From Hygrophila difformis (Eukaryota > Streptophyta > Magnoliopsida > Lamiales > Acanthaceae), in the NCBI GenBank assembly GCA_030278955.1, contig JAOANR010000001.1, positions 43,488,890 to 43,552,889 on the forward strand: a stretch of DNA of 64,000 bases, in the 5' to 3' direction. The notes under the pieces are model-generated. The model was not told where the DNA came from and made no database searches. It saw only the letters and a list, made by a program, of their open reading frames with translations. This document shows positions 45,189 through 55,748 of the stretch, in pieces (positions within the stretch are counted from its first letter, which is position 1; each line of letters starts with the position of its first letter). The translations under genes and the position numbers were made by a program.

Positions 45189-45587
45189 ATGGCCGAGCCC
45201 AACGCGAACATGGTCAATCTGATGGTGAAATTAATGAACGCATACCTTGAGGGCCAACAGCACATCAATTACTTCAAAACGCGGGTAGGACAGTTGGAGG
45301 GTAACCTGGCCCATTTGGGTCACCTTAGGGAAACAGACCATCACCACATAACCCAGCTGCAGGAGCAAGTCACACACCTCCAAGCCCAAGTGGCCCAGCT
45401 CCAAGACAAGGGAGATGGTTTGGAGGAGCAGATAGAGACCATAGGCTGGGAACTGACTAACCTAGCCCAGGACGTGGACGGAGCGGTCCTTCAGAACCCG
45501 GGGCCTGCTCCCAATGTCGCCACACCCATCGATGTGTCGAGCGATGAGGATGATCCCATCAAGGCCGAGCCTGCCCACTCGTTTTAG
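45189..45587 (+). CDS. Pre-gag coiled-coil ORF of element E
   Basis: A 132-aa frame. It starts MAEPNANMVNLMVKLMNAYL, then has continuous hydrophobic heptads from about residue 30 to 80 (for example ITQLQEQVTHLQAQVAQLQ), a conserved GWEL, and a C-terminal PIDVSSDEDD motif. It is clearly homologous to the A (118 aa) and F (132 aa) proteins. The ending resembles a SUMO-interaction motif (hydrophobic-Asp-Val, then Ser and acidic residues). It lies where gag would start in a normal element. Its function is not known. Confidence 0.75.
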   Translation: MAEPNANMVNLMVKLMNAYLEGQQHINYFKTRVGQLEGNLAHLGHLRETDHHHITQLQEQVTHLQAQVAQLQDKGDGLEEQIETIGWELTNLAQDVDGAVLQNPGPAPNVATPIDVSSDEDDPIKAEPAHSF

Positions 45588-45782
45588 ATCTAGTGATCCA
45601 GCTACGCATTATTAGTATACTTTCCCTTCCGTACTATTAGCAGCACACCTATTTCTATTTCGAATTCTTGTAAACCAAAATTCTTGAGTAATAAAAATAC
45701 AAGCCTATTTAAATTTATTCCATGCATTTTATTTAGTTCTTTAACCACCATAATCAAAGAGGGGAACCTACAACCCTGAAAA

Positions 45783-45821
<39 letters not shown>

Positions 45822-45830
45822 AAATAAAAA

Positions 45831-45861
<31 letters not shown>

Positions 45862-46364
45862 AATAAAATATATGCAAATACGTAAATATGCGCATATAAG
45901 AATAAATAAATAAATTCCAACAACCTATACAAGAAAAACACCCTGATAAATTGTTACCTATTAAAGGACTAATCTTCGCTCAATAGAAATTTTCCCCTTA
46001 AGAGCAACTATATACACTCTACATATAAACTCTAATCCCGTGTATCTTATCACGCTAATTTAACCAAGCGATTTAGTCAAGCAACGGCGTAGGTATTGTC
46101 GGGCAATCCACACACATGCAGACACGATAGGAAGGTAATAGTAAATCCTGAACATCTCAAACCATAAAACGGACAGAACAATTAAACCATGGTTCCGAAA
46201 CAGCAGCACACGACCAACACATGTCAGACACCTAACTAAGCAATAACATAACGAAAATATAAATCACAAACACCAGGCAACAGCAACGTCCTCATAAGAA
46301 GGAATCTAAGCAAAGTACGTCTAAATGCAAAACCTAACCGAAAACACGAAACCAAAGGGAGACA
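45588..46364. other. Convergent 3' region of element E
   Basis: 777 bp between the ends of the coiled-coil ORF and the antisense gene. It contains a TA and AAT/ATA microsatellite (45781-45868). No gene is seen. Confidence 0.5.
45781..45868. repeat. TA and AAT microsatellite
   Basis: (TA)n with one GTA interruption at 45783-45820, then AATAAT-type repeats to about 45868. Confidence 0.9.
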
Positions 46365-47699
46365 TCACTGATCGGGAGGCGGGAACTGTCGGCGCATGTA
46401 GTCGTCCATCTGCCGCACATAGGCGTACATGTCAGACATGGTGGACTGCTGCTGAGCCTGCCTCGTAGCAAACAAGTCCATGCGGGTCTGATAGAGGTCC
46501 AACCTAGCGTCGAGGGCGTCATAGCGAGCCTGCCCAGCAGCAAACCCGGCGTCCATACTGACCCGCATCTCCTGCATCATCTGCAGCATTTGAATCATCT
46601 CCTGCCCCTGAGGTGCCACAGCAGGAGGTGCCACAGCAGGAGGTAGAACTACTGGGGGAGGGGGTGGCTGCTCCGGTGGTACAACGAGAATCAGGCCGCC
46701 GTCATCAGGCTGCGGGCGAAGTACAGCACGGGGAGCCCCACGACGTAAGGCGCTACGCCGCTCAGCATGAGACGGGATACGGTAGCAACGGCCAGGTGCT
46801 AGATCGTACGGGTCTGTCTCCGGTGTAGTGCGAATCCCCTGTGCCGCGCACAACCCACAGATGAGGTGAGCGTGGGTAATCACCCTACTCCCTCGTCCTC
46901 TGCGCATACCCCACAAGTTGTCCTCGATGCAAGCCCCTACATTCACCCTACCGTCCCGCGCGATGAAGCAAATGGTCTCGTAGACGTGATCCAAGACAAT
47001 GTGGCTCCGGGACACCGGCCAGACACGCCCGAGCCACAGCTGAGCAAGCTCTCGCCAAGGGGAGTCCATTGACGTCAAACGAAGCTCATGACTATGATCG
47101 AACTGAGGAGGCACTAGGGTGCATAAGGTGTTCCACGCAGGAGCAAGAACGCGCCCCTCAGGCAGGGGCCGGAATACGCCATCGTCGGGCAAACCAAAAT
47201 AGACATTGATCGCCCGAGCACTGAAGTCGAGATAGCGACCACGGACCCATACCCGGGATAGATCGTCACCCTCCCCGAGACCGCCAATGTTGGCAATAAC
47301 CTCCATAGCCAAATAACCGGAGGCAACGCCCTCGGGGTGACGTGCCAGACCAGTCCACTGCAAATACTCCAAGACCGCACTGACCCTGTCATCGCCCATA
47401 TGAAGAGGATATATGCCTCTCTCAGGGACGTAAGCCCTGTTTCGACGAAGCTCGTCGAAATAAAAGTCCTGGGCAGCCTTCGTCCTAAACCGGAACCTGT
47501 CGTGCCGGTGAGGACGCACCTCGTCCGGGAGACCCCTGAGACGCGGGCCCCGCCGCGCCTCGTCCTCCTCTGACTCGCTCTCGTCGAAATCCGGCATCGC
47601 CGGAGCAGCATGACTGGGGCCAGCCTCATCAGCAACTCGTCTCCTAGTCCTCGGAGGAGACATGAGGGACGCCAAAACGACCCACGAAAAGAGCAACAT
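46365..47699 (-). CDS. Antisense ORF protein of element E, putative plant transposon protein family
   Basis: A 444-aa frame opposite to the element. The start at 47699 follows a predicted splice acceptor (TTGCAG) by one base; a later in-frame Met before SPPRTRRR is an alternative. It has the same order as the protein in A: hydrophobic start (MLLFSWVVLASLM), acidic segment (DESESEEDE), central domain (FYFDELRRNRAYVPERGI, VWVRGRYLDFSARAIN), HELRLTSMD, Pro-rich linker, tail ending FPPPDQ. Identity to the A protein is high across the domain while the surrounding DNA has diverged, which suggests selection on the protein. Family assignment is from memory. No catalytic residues are recognised. Confidence 0.75.
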   Translation of the reverse strand: MLLFSWVVLASLMSPPRTRRRVADEAGPSHAAPAMPDFDESESEEDEARRGPRLRGLPDEVRPHRHDRFRFRTKAAQDFYFDELRRNRAYVPERGIYPLHMGDDRVSAVLEYLQWTGLARHPEGVASGYLAMEVIANIGGLGEGDDLSRVWVRGRYLDFSARAINVYFGLPDDGVFRPLPEGRVLAPAWNTLCTLVPPQFDHSHELRLTSMDSPWRELAQLWLGRVWPVSRSHIVLDHVYETICFIARDGRVNVGACIEDNLWGMRRGRGSRVITHAHLICGLCAAQGIRTTPETDPYDLAPGRCYRIPSHAERRSALRRGAPRAVLRPQPDDGGLILVVPPEQPPPPPVVLPPAVAPPAVAPQGQEMIQMLQMMQEMRVSMDAGFAAGQARYDALDARLDLYQTRMDLFATRQAQQQSTMSDMYAYVRQMDDYMRRQFPPPDQ

Positions 47700-47700
47700 C

Positions 47701-48321
47701 CTGCAAGTTACCAAACACCGATTATAAGGCCAAGTCCCACACAGAAGTCAGGCGAAAATACGAAAAGGGCATTAATATACATTTCCAACGCGAATGTACC
47801 GTAAGAACAACAAATCCTACCGTTTACTAAGACCAACCAGGAGGTAACCTAGACAAAGGATATGCTCAGACTAGTGCCTAAACCCTTTGTGGCATTTCGT
47901 CGAACACGTTATGTACGCAATAAACCAAAGCCTAAGTTACTGACAACACACGGAAGTCGCCCACAGAATGAAATAATCATTCTAATAACAATACGGCAAA
48001 TCCTACAGCACCAAACAACGGGGGAACGAACTAATAATCACACCCCAATAGCAACCAAGCATCAATAACTTCATAGCCTTTCTAAGGATCCGAATTCAAC
48101 AAGAATTTGCCAAAAACATAAACACATTATAACATAAACATAGGCAAGGCAACAAGGGTAACGACAATTGCCACATACACTTGCTAAATTGCACAAATCA
48201 AGCCTAAAAATCATAAACCCCCAATTTTGTACACGAACCCTAATTTCCTAAATCCCTTCACAAATCAAATCATTCAAAACATAAAAGTTGAAATTAGTAA
48301 GTGGGTTTAGTAGAATCGTAC
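47701..48321 (-). other. 5' UTR intron of the antisense gene (element E)
   Basis: Predicted intron of 621 bp from CCAG|GTACGA (donor at 48321) to TTGCAG|G (acceptor at 47701). Position relative to the ATG is identical to element A, and length differs by 5 bp. Confidence 0.65.
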
Positions 48322-48540
48322 CTGGATGAGCGAAATTGAAGTCGAAATCGAGCAAACAGGAAGGTAACTCGCCGGATTTAGAGAGAATTGGGGGTGTGTT
48401 CTCGAATGGGAAATGGGGGAAGTAGCTCGCGCGGAGCGCGAGCCCCATTTTCTCGAACAGAGGGGGGCCGCGCGCTCTCCGCGCGCCAACGCGCGGCCAC
48501 TGCGCGGGACCCGGGTGGAGTTTTATCTTTCTTGTTCTGC
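48322..48540 (-). promoter_or_regulatory. 5' UTR exon/promoter region of the antisense gene (element E)
   Basis: Like 5641-5906 in element A this has a pyrimidine-rich leader next to the donor and GC-rich palindromes (GCTCGCGCGGAGCGCGAGC at 48425-48443; GCGCGCCAACGCGCGGCC near 48480-48497). The transcription start is unknown. Confidence 0.45.
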
Positions 48541-48757
48541 TCAATCTCTTTTGCTATACGCTCCTCACTGAACCCGGGCATACATTGACAGAGAAATACG
48601 TCGACATGGAGCACCACCTGGCATTATTCCGGGCAAGGACAGCGGGATTGCCTCACGCCCTCCTTTCGCAGGACTACAGGAAACCCCCGGGACGTAAATA
48701 CCTAGGGACCCTGAGAAATTCCGTAGGGAAATGAAAACGGCGTGTTAACTAACGTCC
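48541..48757. other. Unassigned stretch between antisense gene and pol remnant
   Basis: About 217 bp with no confident similarity. A short frame near 48606-48670 has a vaguely gag-like look (EHHLALFRARTAG), too weak to call. Confidence 0.3.
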
Positions 48758-49062
48758 CCACCACCGTTTGCTCGTAACCACAATGTGTTCCACGACCCCC
48801 AACTAAAGAAGTATGTGCCGACACGTCGCATGTACTCCAACCGGACGTGACCGAATTGGATAATGACTTGACCTATGAAGAAACCCCGGTGAAAACACTC
48901 GACTACAAGGAAAGGGTGACAAGGAATAAAACTGTAAGGATGGTCAAGGTCCTGTGGTCCAACCACGAGACGGAGACGGCAACCTGGGAATTGGAAGCCG
49001 ACATGAGGCAACGTTACCCTGCCCTCTTCCAAAACGACCCGACCACAGTTATGGGGACATAA
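48758..49062 (+). pseudogene. pol: Pol C-terminal remnant with chromodomain, element E
   Basis: Only the last part of pol remains. The first residues are degenerate (VFHDPQLKKYVP in a broken frame). From 48847 an open frame matches the chromodomain: LTYEETPVKTLDYKERVTRN, then [20 protein letters not shown] and YPALFQ, ending at the normal pol stop. Chromodomains of this clade direct integration to chromatin marks. Here it lacks an integrase and its own obvious start, so the segment may be kept only because it adjoins the polypurine tract. Confidence 0.85.
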
Positions 49063-49071
49063 CTGTATTCT

Positions 49072-49085
49072 TAAGGGGGGGAGGA
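49072..49085 (+). other. Polypurine tract of element E
   Basis: A run of A and G (AAGGGGGGGAGGA) ending one base before or at the 3' LTR start at 49086. Confidence 0.85.
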
Positions 49086-51876
49086 TGTAACACCCGAGGA
49101 AAAACAAATTCAAAACGTTTTGAACTACGTCATGACTTGATCCCTTCACAGGGTACGTAGGCAGCTTAGAACTAATTTCTAAGTTCAGTCACGAAATAAA
49201 TCACAAAATACATCACGAATTAGATCACAAGGACGATAGGAGGTGGTGGAACCAATTTAGACTAGGCTAAGTAGGACACGGAAATGCTGCGGGCGATAAG
49301 CCGGACTCGTAACATGTTTAAGAAAAGATTCCGAAACGGAGACGACACAGGGAATCGAGCTAACACGTAGAAAACCGATAGGGGAAAGCGAGGGAAGAAT
49401 CGACGAAACACGCGGACCGCCGAACCGGCCGGTCCGGCCGGCCCGCGCTGTCCGCGCGCCGCCGCGCGGCCACCGCGCGGCCAAGGGCGTCGCGACGCCC
49501 GGCCTGGCACGCGTGCTCCGCGCGGCCATAGGGGTGGGTGCGCGCCACCTCCGCGCCAGAAGGGCTGAAGGTGTAATCTTTCCATTCGGGGGTGATTTTC
49601 TTGCCTAAATTACAATTCCCTTCAAGGGAAACCAAATTCCAGCCTTAAGGAAGGCTTAAGGGCGGCTGGGGAGCCTCAAAAGCCCTAATCCCACAGAAAC
49701 CCATCCCCACCATACTCACAAACTCCCTCTCCAAGCCAAACTCTCCCGACGAAGCTTTCCGGCGAACATTCCGGCGACGACGAGGAGAACGGGACTGAGC
49801 CACGGCTTCATAGAACCTTGGTAAGTCTCAATATAGCATTCCATCCGTCCATAAGTCTCAGAAACTCGAATTCTAACACTATTTCCTTACTACGATTTCC
49901 CGTCGGAAAACGAACAAAAAGAGATCGGAGAAGTTGGCCGTTTGTCGTGACCCTAGGACGTCCGGAAACCCAATCCAGCGACCCTATCATCATTCTAAGT
50001 AAGTTAAAACCTTACTCACAAATTTTCGTGGTTGTTTGTTGTTTAAATCTCAAGATATAGGCTTGTAACAAAAATCGGTTTTCAAAAACCCTATTTTCGT
50101 CCAATTTTAAAGACTCGCCAAAAACTCGACCTTCGGGAATTCAAACCGAAAACTTTTCAACATAAAAGTTGTTCCTAACACCTTTATCTATCTTGTGTCC
50201 AAATTTCAGCCGTTGACATTAAGTTTTGCTATCCCAAATCCCGCCGTAAACTTTCTGTGACAACCCGAACGTTTTAAATCTGTGGCAGATTCCTTCATTC
50301 AACTTGATGCATGTTTTTCACCCATTTTTCGAATGATTTAACCTTGCATTCCTAAACGAAAGTTGTAGATAATTGTGTCTAGATTATGTATATAAAATTT
50401 CACGGATTTTGGCGTTCATTTGATATGTCAAACGGCCGAGTTTTTAAAACTGTTTTGAAATCGTTTAAAGGGCCATGAGTATGCAGTGAGTTGCACTCGA
50501 TTTTTGAGTTCCAAGAGTTCATTATTTCCAAATTCTTAAAACATGAAAGTTGTTCCTTAATGTGTTGTGTAGTTACTGTAAAAATTTCACATCGATTGGT
50601 TTTGAAATGAATTTTTAATCGGCGTTGCACGAACCTGTGACGAAAACAGTTTTTAAGACATAAGTTATTCTTTGCAATAAACTCGAATTTCAACTCACTT
50701 CGGAACCTTATTTCTAAAAACTTAAAACATGAAAGTTGTTCGTGTGTGTGTTTTTGAATTACTGACCAAGTTTCAGAATTTTTGAAGAAAAGACGAATTT
50801 TTAATTAAGAAAGGCGTAAACTGCCTCGAACAGGATTTTTCGAACTTGAGAAAACTCGAACTATGAAAACGCGATATCGACCATTTGATAACTTTGAAAT
50901 ACGAACTTTCGAAAAATCCCGTTCACTAGGCTGAGCCGATCTTCATACTATCATTATCTTTGAGACTGCCTCGTTAGTGGTCTCCTTACTATCTGAGATT
51001 GCCTCGTTAGTGATCTCGCGCGCTGTATTTGTGGACTGCCTCGTTAGTGGTCCTACTATCTTTTTGGATCGCCTCGTTAGTGGTCCTACTATCTTTTTGG
51101 ATCGCCTCGTTAGTGGTCCTACTATCTTTGAGACTGCCTCGTTAGTGGTCTCCCATTGTTTGGACTGCCTCGTTAGTGGTCCTATGTTGAGATTGCCTCG
51201 TTAGTGATCTCCCGGTATGGTGTCCTCTTCTTAGTTTACGGGATGAAAAGTAAAAGACTTGTGTGAGTGTTTCATTTTGCTTAAATCGTATTTATCATGT
51301 CTTTAATTATGTATTTAAAATTTATGCATCTTAAATCATGCTTTAAGTTACGCTTTTAAAATTAAGTCCTTTAATCATGTTTTCCGCTGCTAATAAATCA
51401 TGTATTTCTAAATTCTCGTACGGCAAGCGAAATCTTTAGTTTAAACACTTGTAACCCCTTTTATTTGTAGTTAGGGATTAACTTACTCAGTATATTTTTA
51501 TACTGACAACCGTTGCCATTTCTTTTTTTTTTCAGAGTACGTCGAGTGACGCATTGCATGTGCACTTGGGGGGAATCATAATGGACTTTTACATTTCTGC
51601 ATCGTACTGTTTTTACCGGGTCTGTTAAACCCGAGGATTTGGCCATGTTGGCCGTGACTTTACTTTCCGCTGCACTTACTTTATTTATCTTCGGCGCATG
51701 ATAATTTCTACTATCGTACTAAGTATTATAAATTTCCGGACTAAATCTTGAATTGTTTTAAATCTTTTTCATACCCACAAGCCTTGCATCTCCTTAGCGA
51801 GCTCGGGAAGCCGTGTCTTGCTAGGGAAATGCGGCGGTGACATCCCGGTCTGGGTTATCAAATCCGGGGTGTTACA
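49086..51876 (+). mobile_element. 3' LTR of element E
   Basis: 2,791 bp, the same length as the 5' LTR, with the hairpin array at 50962-51211 and the same GC-rich cluster. It is followed by ATATC. Confidence 0.95.
50962..51211 (+). repeat. Array of eight covarying hairpins in 3' LTR of element E
   Basis: Same array as 43955-44204, offset 7,007 bp, with no differences seen by eye. Confidence 0.8.
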
Positions 51877-52201
51877 ATATCAGTGTATCCCAGGACTCAT
51901 TGGACAAAGATTAATCCTAAAAAATCGGTTGGGCATTGAACGGTTGCATCTCCCAAAGCAGAATTCTGCATACACAAAGTCTCGAACAAGAGACATTTGC
52001 TTAAGCTGCCAAAGCCCCATACCACTCCGGCCAACTTGTCAATGTACACAAATTTTGAACAATAATTAAAATCCACTTTACACATGGTACTATGGTTTTG
52101 TATCATACATTTAGAAATGCCCTTGTCCAATTTAGTCCACTCAGGTTTATTGTACCAGACAATAATTAAAATCCAGTTTACGCTTGGTACTATTTCAAAT
52201 A
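51877..52201. other. KIN17 upstream spacer, unit 3, right part, with SINE
   Basis: Resumes after element E with the SINE body (about 51882-52045, minus; A-box-like TGGCCGGAGTGG and B box GTTCGAGAC) and the AATTAAAATCCAGTTTACG repeat. No gene is seen. Confidence 0.5.
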
Positions 52202-52809
52202 GGGTCTGTCATGCACCCAGCGCGCCAGCGCGTGCCCACGCGCCACCTGTGCGTGCCCTGTCGGGACCCGTGCGCTGGACGCGCGGTCCTCACCTCCGAC
52301 GGGCGCTCTACACCCGAACGGCTGTTCGGCCATTTTGTGGTGCGAAACTCGCCGGAAAACCATCCCCGAACACCCCAACACGTAAGAAATTACAAGCATA
52401 TCCCTTTCCTCAATGTCTGGAATGATTTTTGGCCTTCATTCCGACGATTCCAATCTCCATTTCGTCCAAAACACATCAAAATCCACCACGAACCCTAACA
52501 TCGAAATCCTCTCCAATCAACACCAATCCAAATGAAATAAATATCAATATGGAGAGGAGAGCGAGCAGAATCACTTACCAACAACCGATTGAGAAATCTC
52601 CAAGAGAATGCGGTGATTAGAGCAAGTCCAAGATCTTCCCTTATCCCTCACTCGATCAGCTCTCCCCTTTTCTACCACTCGGTCCGAAATCTGAAAAATG
52701 CCCCAGATCAACTATAAAACATCCATTTGGGCCCCTTCCGGAATTGGCTGCTAAAAAAATAACTAAATAAAATACCCGGTCTAAATAATAACTTAATCGG
52801 GTCATTACA
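52202..52809 (-). mobile_element. Truncated LTR B', unit 3
   Basis: Equivalent of 14512-15112, ending GGTCATTACA against KIN17. Confidence 0.75.
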
Positions 52810-52996
52810 CTTCTCTTCCACAATATTCGCCTTGGTCCTCTTATTTTTCATCTTCTCCTTAAATAGGGTCTCTGTATCTTGTTCGATATAAGTTATAAAG
52901 GGTCTCCCCGAGCTTACACTTTCCAGTCCTGCGCAAATACTTGACGAACTCTGTCAACGTAGCCCACTGAGTGGAATTCATGCGAACATGATGGCG
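52810..52996 (-). pseudogene. KIN17: KIN17 second fragment, unit 3, left part
   Basis: Matches 32191-32370 and continues 7 bases further (GATGGCG) before element F starts at 52997. The remainder should lie beyond element F. The likely target duplication is TGGCG (52992-52996); the other copy is outside the window. Confidence 0.7.
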
Positions 52997-55466
52997 TGTA
53001 ACACCCCGGATTTGATAACCCAGGCCGGGATGTCACCGCCACATCTCTCTAGCAAGACACGGATTCTCCGAGCTTGCTAAAGAGATGCAAGGCTCTGGGT
53101 ATTGCAAAAGGTTTTAAAAACAGTCCGGAATCTATTTAAAAGTAATAATAAGTATCATCCACACATATAGTAGTAATAATAATATATCGCAGCGGAAAAT
53201 GTAAAGTGGCCGACATGGCCAAAACTCGGGATTTACATGCCCGTTATGCAAGTGTCACAAAAAAAAAAAACGATAAAGCAATGTTTAATAATTCCATCCC
53301 CCAATGCACATGCTATGCATTATCTCCGTACTCTGAAAGGAAGAGAAAAACAACAATTTTTATCAGTATATAAAATACTAAGTAAGTCGATCCTAACATA
53401 GCAATACAGGGATTAATTACATAATTACAATTCCACTCCTAAACATGCATTTACCAATTTAAAGGAAATAATACTTAAATCGTGTACTTGAACATGCCTT
53501 TAATCCACAATAACAATTTAGTCATGATATGAAATTTAAAGACATAATTTAAATGCATAATTTAAAAACATGCATAAATAAATAAATACTTTAAAAAAAA
53601 TATTAAATCTTTTATTTCCCCGTTCCGTAACCATTTCTCAATGTTTTGTATAGCCGGTGATCCGGCGGCCGCAGCCGTTTCGTAAGTATCTCGTTTAGCC
53701 GGTGATCCGGCGGCCAGCAGCCGTATCTGCCATACCCAGTAACACTCCGGAGCCTCGAGAAATCCATACGGACAACCCGAGAGAGTAGGCCATGTATCTC
53801 CCGCCGATTGGCGTAATATCTCATCTAATTCTCTCGTCCATTATAGGCTCGAAGAGAAAGGTTAGAGGGGCACCCTGCAGAGCACTCACCCTCCACCAAG
53901 TATCTCATGTATCATTTAGATTTAATGTATCGGGGTTTTCAAAAGTGTAGATGTATCGTATTTCAAATCTTTGATCGTTCGTTTCGAAATTTCAAAAATC
54001 CTTTGATTTAAAAATCACTTGGCGTCACAGTTTACGCCTTTTTACTTTAAAAATTCGTTTTAAGTTCGAAAATTCTGAAAATTTCACAGTTTATGCAAAA
54101 CACCCTAACGAACAACTTTTGTGTTTTAACTTTTTCGAAATATGTTGAGGAAACATGTCAAAAATCGAGTTTAATGCAAAAACAGTTCACTGTTCCGAAA
54201 CAGATTTGACACAGTGTGGAAAATCGGATTTTTGACATATCAAATGGACTCCAAAAATTCTGAAATTTTAAACACACAAACTAGACATGATTATCTACAA
54301 CTTTCATTAGATTTCAAAGATCAAATCGGACCAGAAAATATAGAAACAGACTCACTAAGTTCGGACATGTTCATAGGCAGTTTTCAAACACGTTTTGTCA
54401 CAACAGTTTCTTTTCGATGCGATTTGAAATAGCAAACGTTAACGAAAATGTCTGAAATTTTTACACAACCTAGATTTATGTGTTAGGATTAAAAGTCTTG
54501 TTTTGAGTTTCTCGGATTGAACCCTCGAAATATGAGTTTTAGATAGATTTCAAAAACTGTACGAGATAGGGTTTTTAATTTCGGTTTTTTTTTACGTTTC
54601 GTTACATTACGACTAAATCGGACGCCCCTAAACCACCCGTATTGATATGGAAGGCTCAACTTACAGTAGTGAAGTTCTTGAGTCGTCCTAGGGCTGCTCG
54701 GCTCGTCCAAACTCCTACGAACGGTTCTACGAACGCAAAGTTCCCGACTTGGCCACGAATTCATATCGGAAGAAGAATCCAATGTTAGATCGAGTTTTCG
54801 GTTCTAAAAACTTAAGTGAAAACTATGAACGACTTAGCACAGTTTAGGACACTAAGGATCTCGTGTTCCACGCCTCCTCCGTCGATTTTCGTCGCCGGGA
54901 AGTGATCGGAAGTCCGTTGGAAGTTCGTCGGAATGTGTTTTGGCTTTGGGGAGAGTTTGGGAGAGAATGGGGTGAATGGAGGCTGACAATTGGGGTGGAA
55001 AGACAACCCTAGGTCGATCTAATACACCTTCCCCCGTCCAAAATCCACTTTCCAAAGTCGGGGGGTTGAATTATGGCAAGAAATCGCCGAAAACGCGTAA
55101 CTTGCACGATTCTGGGGAGCCACGCAGGGTTGGCGCGTCCTTTGGCCAAACCCCACCCGGCCAGCTCGCGGTTCCCGCCTGGACTGCGGTCCGGGCGGGT
55201 CCGTGCGATCCGATCCGTCGGGTCTTTTTCTCCTCTCTTTCGGACTTCTATCCTTTCATGTTTTCGCGCTCGATTTTCCGGGTTATTTTCGGATTATGCT
55301 TCTCATCATAAATTTATTCCGATTGCATGTGTTCGGGTTCGTCGGGTTCTAAATCGTCGTCCTTTGACTTCCGTGCATTTCCGATTTTTACGGGTTCTTG
55401 GAACGAGACTTTCTTTCCTATTGGATTAATTCCTATTTTTATATTCTAAAATTTACGGGTATTACA
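52997..55466 (-). mobile_element. 3' LTR of element F
   Basis: 2,470 bp from TGTAACACCCCGG to GGGTATTACA. It has two CGGCGGCC motifs with the conserved structured block (53650-53795) and a GC-rich, CG-palindrome-poor stretch near 55120-55220. ORFs here are shadows. Confidence 0.95.
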
Positions 55467-55748
55467 ATCTACCCCCTTAAGAATCAACTTCGTCCTCGAA
55501 GTTGTGCCTCATCTTCTCGCGAGTTTGGGAATTGTTTGACTAAGTGATTGTATTATTGTGTGTTGTTGTTTGTTATTATTCGACTGAACCCAGAATTGAA
55601 ATTTCGAGTTGCCTACGTACCCCGTGAAGGGATCAAGTCATTACGTAGTTCAAAACAATTTGAATTTGTTTGGTTGAGGTACAAAATATTCGGACAAAAT
55701 ATCCGGAATTTTTCGGGCCGTTACATCCTCCCCCTCTTAAGATGACAG
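55467..55748 (-). other. Polypurine tract and 3' tail of element F
   Basis: On minus 55467-55478 reads AAGGGGGTAGAT next to the LTR. The rest, up to the pol stop, has no gene. Confidence 0.8.

Larger units (their letters stand above)
42079..51876 (+). mobile_element. Element E: non-autonomous LTR retrotransposon with an antisense gene
   Basis: A complete 9,798-bp element with two 2,791-bp LTRs that differ at roughly twenty places by eye (under 1%), so it is young. Order: 5' LTR, primer-binding site, coiled-coil ORF (plus), antisense spliced gene (minus), chromodomain remnant of pol (plus), polypurine tract, 3' LTR. Gag, protease, RT, RNase H and the integrase core are gone. The architecture parallels element A, but the LTR sequence is largely different. 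Confidence 0.95.
39267..52996 (-). repeat. KIN17/LTR-B tandem array, unit 3 (carries elements E and F)
   Basis: Third unit: LTR B, KIN17 N-terminal pseudogene, spacer with SINE (split by element E), LTR B', start of the second KIN17 fragment (split by element F). The rest lies beyond element F, outside the window. Confidence 0.8.
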
